From assembly GCA_022600395.1 (NCBI GenBank), contig JAHZKM010000079.1, positions 1 to 9,443 on the forward strand: 9,443 nucleotides of DNA. The letters run 5' to 3'. Positions 6,804 to 9,443 of the stretch are shown in pieces. A model generated the notes under the pieces. That model worked only from the letters and a program-made list of their open reading frames with translations. It had not been told where the DNA came from and made no database searches. The DNA is from Pseudomonadota bacterium. Lineage in GTDB: Bacteria > Pseudomonadota > Gammaproteobacteria > PS1 > Pseudothioglobaceae. A program made the position numbers and the translations under genes. How positions within the stretch are numbered: the first letter of the stretch is position 1; each line of letters opens with the position of its first letter.

Positions 6804-7564
6804 TTTTTCGCTTTAACAATAAGATAAATACCTAGAATAATCATTGGCAAGCTTAACAACTGCCCCATGGTAAGCCAGTTAAAGGCTAAGTAGCCAAGTT
6901 GCACATCTGGCACTCGAACAAATTCAATTATAAATCTAAAGAGTCCGTAGAAAATTAAGAATAACGCCGAAACAGTCATTAAAGGCCGTGTTTTTTTACT
7001 ATATAGCCAAAGAATAACAAACAAGACCAGACCCTCTAAAAATGCCTCATAAAGCTGTGATGGATAACGACTAACACCCTGCTCTTGAATAAACACGCCT
7101 AAGGGGCTAGTAGTAACCTTACCCCAAAGCTCGCCATTAATAAAATTACCAATACGACCAAAGCCTAATCCTAGTGGTACGAGGGGCGCGACAAAGTCCA
7201 TGGTGGTAAAAAAAGTTTTGTTGTGTTTTTTATTAAACAAGACCATTGCCGATAACACCCCTAGAAACCCCCCATGAAATGACATGCCGCCACCCTGAAT
7301 AGCAATGATTGAAAGTGGATCAGATAAAAAATGAGGTAGGTTATAAAACAACATATAACCCAAGCGACCGCCAACAATAACGCCAATAGCGCCATAAAAA
7401 ATTAGATCTTCGATTTGTTTAGAATTCCAATCAGCTGATTGTTTAGCTCGATAATTCGCTAAAAAATAGGCAGCTAAAAAAGCAGCAAGATACATTAATC
7501 CATACCAATAGATTTGAACAAAACCTAAATCTAGGGCAATAGGATTAATATTTGGATAAATCAT
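6800..7564 (-). CDS. lgt: Prolipoprotein diacylglyceryl transferase Lgt
   Basis: Lgt moves diacylglycerol from phosphatidylglycerol to the lipobox cysteine of prolipoproteins, the first step of lipoprotein maturation in the inner membrane. The 254-residue polytopic protein has WYGLMY at 20-25, GGRLGYMLFYN at 65-75, GGMSFHGGFLG with His97, and the Lgt signature GRIGNFINGELWG at 136-148 with Arg137, Asn140 and Glu145. These match E. coli His103, Arg143, Asn146 and Glu151, all offset by six. RYPSQLYEAFLEG and FRFIIEF (Arg210, Glu214) follow. It is shorter than the E. coli protein because the loop after the signature is reduced, as in many other bacteria. The start follows a tRNA gene by only 12 bases and lacks a Shine-Dalgarno sequence; the N-terminus aligns well with the family, so the start is kept. 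Confidence 0.97.
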   Translation of the reverse strand: MIYPNINPIALDLGFVQIYWYGLMYLAAFLAAYFLANYRAKQSADWNSKQIEDLIFYGAIGVIVGGRLGYMLFYNLPHFLSDPLSIIAIQGGGMSFHGGFLGVLSAMVLFNKKHNKTFFTTMDFVAPLVPLGLGFGRIGNFINGELWGKVTTSPLGVFIQEQGVSRYPSQLYEAFLEGLVLFVILWLYSKKTRPLMTVSALFLIFYGLFRFIIEFVRVPDVQLGYLAFNWLTMGQLLSLPMIILGIYLIVKAKK

Positions 7565-7576
7565 AAATGATTAAGA

Positions 7577-7653
7577 TGGTGTGCTTGAGGTGATTCGAAC
7601 ACCCGACATTTGGCTTCGGAGGCCAACACTCTATCCAGCTGAGCTACAAGCAC
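7577..7653 (-). tRNA. tRNA-Arg (anticodon CCG)
   Basis: The minus strand folds into a full cloverleaf. The acceptor stem GTGCTTG/CAAGCAC has seven perfect pairs; the D arm reads GCTCAGCTGGATAGAGT; the anticodon stem TTGGC/GCCAA holds the loop CTCCGAA with anticodon CCG at 7617-7619, reading CGG (arginine). The T arm GGGTG-TTCGAAT-CACCT has the invariant TTCGA. The discriminator is A and CCA is encoded (7577-7579). It lies between the arsR-type gene and lgt, all on one strand, so it may be processed out of a longer transcript. No duplicated tRNA end or integrase is nearby. Confidence 0.97.
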
Positions 7654-7687
7654 ATATTCGTGCAAAAGTAAGGAAATAACGCCTGAG

Positions 7688-8002
7688 TTAGATATCATCA
7701 GCTGTACAAAATACAGCTTGCATGTTTGCCACTAATTTAAGAATTTTTGCATCTTTTACTTTACATAAAATCTTGTTGCCATCGCGTCTTGATTCAACAA
7801 TATCTTTAGTTCTAAGAATGTCGATGTGTTGAGAAATATTTGATTGCGAAGAGCCTACTTGTTTAACAATTTCTAGTACGGGCAATTCATCATTTTTAAG
7901 CGCGCATAAAATTTTAAGACGCAATGGATGTGCCATCGCCTTTAAAGCTTTTGTAGCTTTTTCAATATCTTCTTCTTTTTCTAATAGTGTCATATCACTC
8001 AT
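7688..8002 (-). CDS. ArsR-family regulator, probable SqrR/BigR-type persulfide sensor
   Basis: This 104-residue protein is a winged-helix ArsR/SmtB repressor: KALKAMAHPLRLKILCAL at 18-35, the recognition helix region SSQSNISQHIDILRTKDIV at 51-69 and the wing RRDGNKILCKV at 72-82. It lacks the ELCVCDL metal motif of ArsR (it has LPVLEIVKQVG). Instead, Cys33 in RLKILC and Cys99 in QAVFC are 66 residues apart, the same spacing as Cys41/Cys107 of SqrR and Cys42/Cys108 of BigR, which form a tetrasulfide link on reaction with persulfides and leave DNA. Cys80 is an extra cysteine. It therefore probably senses reactive sulfur species. GAGAAGAG upstream of the ATG at 8002 serves as ribosome binding site. 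It lies 30 bases after the mlaC-like gene on the same strand; its target genes are not identified. Confidence 0.82.
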   Translation of the reverse strand: MSDMTLLEKEEDIEKATKALKAMAHPLRLKILCALKNDELPVLEIVKQVGSSQSNISQHIDILRTKDIVESRRDGNKILCKVKDAKILKLVANMQAVFCTADDI

Positions 8003-8032
8003 AATCTCTTCTCGTTTTCTTCTAATGATGAA

Positions 8033-8683
8033 TTAAAGTCGACCTAGCATACCGTATACACCGTATCTTCTTAATTTAATTAACACCATTTTTTGATAAT
8101 AATTAATCAGGCTGTCGTTATTAAGCACAACGTCTGAAATTTTCCAAGCTTGATTGGCTGTCTGGTGAAAGATAATATCCAAGAACATGCCGTATGAATA
8201 ATAGCCATTCACTTTAAGCTTAACAGCGATTGAGCCACCAATTACAGGGCGCGCTGATATAAACTGAAAAGAGGTAGACCGTGTTTGGGTTAGTCTTGAT
8301 AGCAACGAAGTAATAATATTTTGTTTGATTTTGTTGGCAAAGTAGACTTGTTCATCTACCCCTAAATTTAAATTACTAACCAGCAAGATTTCACTGGCAA
8401 TATGCTCAAAATCAAATAAAGGCGCTACTTCACTTTCAATTAAAGTACTGACTAGTTGAGGTGAGTAAGTAGCTACTGTGGTTAACTGATTTAGCTTAAC
8501 AATGGCAGTTTGAATTGTTTTAACAGGGCCTTGAGGATTTTGAGATTCTGAAGCTGATGCTTCAGTCGTGCTTTGAGATTGAATAGTTTCTGTTTCTTGA
8601 GAATCTTCCAAGGTTTCTTGTGCAAAACTGATGGTTGATAAAGACAACAATAGGGCTAATAGCATGACATTCAATCTTCTCAT
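8033..8683 (-). CDS. MlaC-like periplasmic phospholipid-binding protein
   Basis: I call this an MlaC/Ttg2D-family (toluene-tolerance Tgt2-type) protein; such proteins ferry phospholipids between outer and inner membrane for the Mla ABC system. The start at 8683 gives 216 residues, with a signal peptide MRRLNVMLLALLLSL and likely cleavage after SFA at 19-21. An ATG 30 bases upstream is in frame, but the ribosome binding site GGAGA (8688-8692) sits inside that extension and serves 8683. Residues 23-52 form a low-complexity linker rich in Ser, Gln, Thr and Glu. The MlaC domain then runs from about 55 to the end: PLFDFEHIASEIL at 88-100, a basic helix region, and WKISDVVLNNDSLINYYQ at 180-197, the typical end. 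No mlaABDEF genes are adjacent, so its transporter is unknown. The sequence is divergent and family assignment is moderate. Confidence 0.72.
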   Translation of the reverse strand: MRRLNVMLLALLLSLSTISFAQETLEDSQETETIQSQSTTEASASESQNPQGPVKTIQTAIVKLNQLTTVATYSPQLVSTLIESEVAPLFDFEHIASEILLVSNLNLGVDEQVYFANKIKQNIITSLLSRLTQTRSTSFQFISARPVIGGSIAVKLKVNGYYSYGMFLDIIFHQTANQAWKISDVVLNNDSLINYYQKMVLIKLRRYGVYGMLGRL

Positions 8684-8784
8684 TTTTTCTCCATTTAATA
8701 AAAACAAAACCAAGTAAAATCTAAAATAATATATCTCTCTTTAACGTATTATATTTAAACTTCGTATAAGTAAATAACTATATT
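8684..8784. promoter_or_regulatory. Divergent AT-rich promoter region between the mlaC-like and ctp genes
   Basis: This 101-base gap separates two divergent genes. On the minus strand a perfect TATAAT lies at 8748-8753, with a weak TTTACT (8769-8774) 15 bases upstream. On the plus strand TTAACG (8741-8746) and TATAAG (8765-8770), spaced 18 bases, would start transcription a few bases before the ctp ATG. The region is extremely AT-rich, so such matches occur easily. No operator repeat is obvious to me. Confidence 0.35.
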
Positions 8785-9443
8785 ATGACTTTATTTAATT
8801 TTTATAAAATTTCTTTTTTAGCAACTCTATTTATTGCATTACTTCCATTGTCTACTTCTAGTGTGGCAAAGACAGCAGAAGAGGAAAAAAGAGTTGAAGC
8901 TTTTTTTAAAGATCTTGAAACCTTTACAGTGGTGTTCAGCGATATCAAGCAGCTATATGTTGATGATGTCGAAAACAAGGAGTTATTTGACAACGCTATT
9001 AAAGGTATGGTCAGTGGTCTAGATCCTCATTCCGTCTATTTAGAGCCTAAAGAACAAAAAAGCCTCATGGAAAGTGCGTCTGGAAAATTTGGCGGTCTAG
9101 GTATTGTTATTAGCAAAAAAGACGATGGCATTCAAGTTATCTCCCCAATTGACGATACGCCTGCTTATAAAGCTGGTATCCAGGCAGGGGATTTAATTGT
9201 AAAAATCGGAGACAAACCTGTTCGCGGAATGACTCTGGAAGATGGCGTGGAATTGATGCGTGGCGAACCAGGTACAGATGTAGAGATTACTATTCTTCGA
9301 GCTAATCAAAAGCCTTTTGTCGTGAATATTACGCGTGAAATTATCACCATTGTAAGTGTCAAAGGATATCTACTTGAAAAAAATATTGGTTATGTGCGCA
9401 TCTCAAGTTTTCAAGGCCCAACAGCCGAACTACTCAAAGAAAC
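8785..9443 (+). CDS. ctpA: S41 family C-terminal processing peptidase (3' end outside window)
   Basis: Tail-specific proteases of family S41 cut periplasmic proteins near the C-terminus and help control murein hydrolases and envelope quality. The frame is open from ATG 8785 to the window edge, giving 219 codons. A signal peptide covers 1-28 (hydrophobic 9-22, cleavage after SVA). The N-terminal helical region contains the family hallmark GLDPHSVYLEP at 78-88, followed by GKFGGLGIVI (100-109), the start of a PDZ domain that reaches about 182, with AGIQAGDLIVKIGDKPV and MRGEPGTDVEITI. NIGYVRISSFQ near 203-213 begins the protease core. The catalytic Ser and Lys lie beyond the window. No clear Shine-Dalgarno sequence precedes the ATG; the start is chosen because it gives a complete signal peptide. 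Such a gene often follows an envC-like gene, but none is upstream here. Confidence 0.93.
   Translation, partial: MTLFNFYKISFLATLFIALLPLSTSSVAKTAEEEKRVEAFFKDLETFTVVFSDIKQLYVDDVENKELFDNAIKGMVSGLDPHSVYLEPKEQKSLMESASGKFGGLGIVISKKDDGIQVISPIDDTPAYKAGIQAGDLIVKIGDKPVRGMTLEDGVELMRGEPGTDVEITILRANQKPFVVNITREIITIVSVKGYLLEKNIGYVRISSFQGPTAELLKE

Noticed and set aside
7577..7653. tRNA-Arg as an integration site for a mobile element.
   Set aside because: No integrase, no repeat of the tRNA 3' end and no foreign-looking genes flank it.
8684..8713. Upstream in-frame ATG at 8713 for the mlaC-like gene.
   Set aside because: It would bury the ribosome binding site GGAGA inside coding sequence and spoil the signal peptide start.
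8802..9022. Open frames of 62 and 63 codons on both strands.
   Set aside because: Both are out of frame with the S41 peptidase, whose signal peptide and GLDPHSVYLEP motif occupy this DNA.

Overview
The window is an AT-rich stretch of chromosome from a gammaproteobacterium. The order pdxJ-recO-era-rnc is a classic proteobacterial operon. ThyA is of the roughly 284-residue type I recall from Vibrio and relatives, and era, rnc, lgt and yjdM look gammaproteobacterial. The low GC, the SoxW-like thioredoxin and a probable persulfide-sensing ArsR regulator suggest a sulfur-oxidising lineage of the SUP05/Thioglobaceae sort, but this placement is an inference. No transposon, prophage, CRISPR array or rRNA is visible.

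Region 1 (1-3767, minus strand) is a tight operon read from right to left: rnc (RNase III), era (ribosome-assembly GTPase), a membrane protein of the DUF457/YfhP metal-dependent hydrolase family, recO (recombination mediator) and pdxJ (vitamin B6 synthesis, cut by the window edge). The genes overlap by 1 to 4 bases or are a few bases apart, except for 11 bases between era and the DUF457 gene. The DUF457 gene is an extra member, and lepB, often found upstream of rnc, is absent.

Region 2 (3768-5610, plus strand) is the most unusual part. A 222-residue protein with the landmarks of the Cas6/Cmx6 CRISPR RNA endonuclease family is divergent from rnc across only 37 bases, with no CRISPR repeats or other cas genes in view. 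It is followed by an exported protein with two thioredoxin-like domains (CPYC and CQEC). A 9-bp hairpin closes this region against the convergent yjdM.

Region 3 (5611-8683, minus strand), right to left, holds an orphan MlaC-like periplasmic protein, an ArsR regulator with the two cysteines of the SqrR/BigR persulfide sensors, tRNA-Arg(CCG), lgt (lipoprotein maturation), thyA (dTMP synthesis) and yjdM (zinc-ribbon protein). lgt and thyA overlap by four bases, and lgt starts 12 bases after the tRNA.

Region 4 (8684-9443) is an AT-rich divergent intergenic region followed by the first 219 codons of a periplasmic S41/CtpA-type processing protease, which runs off the window before its catalytic serine.
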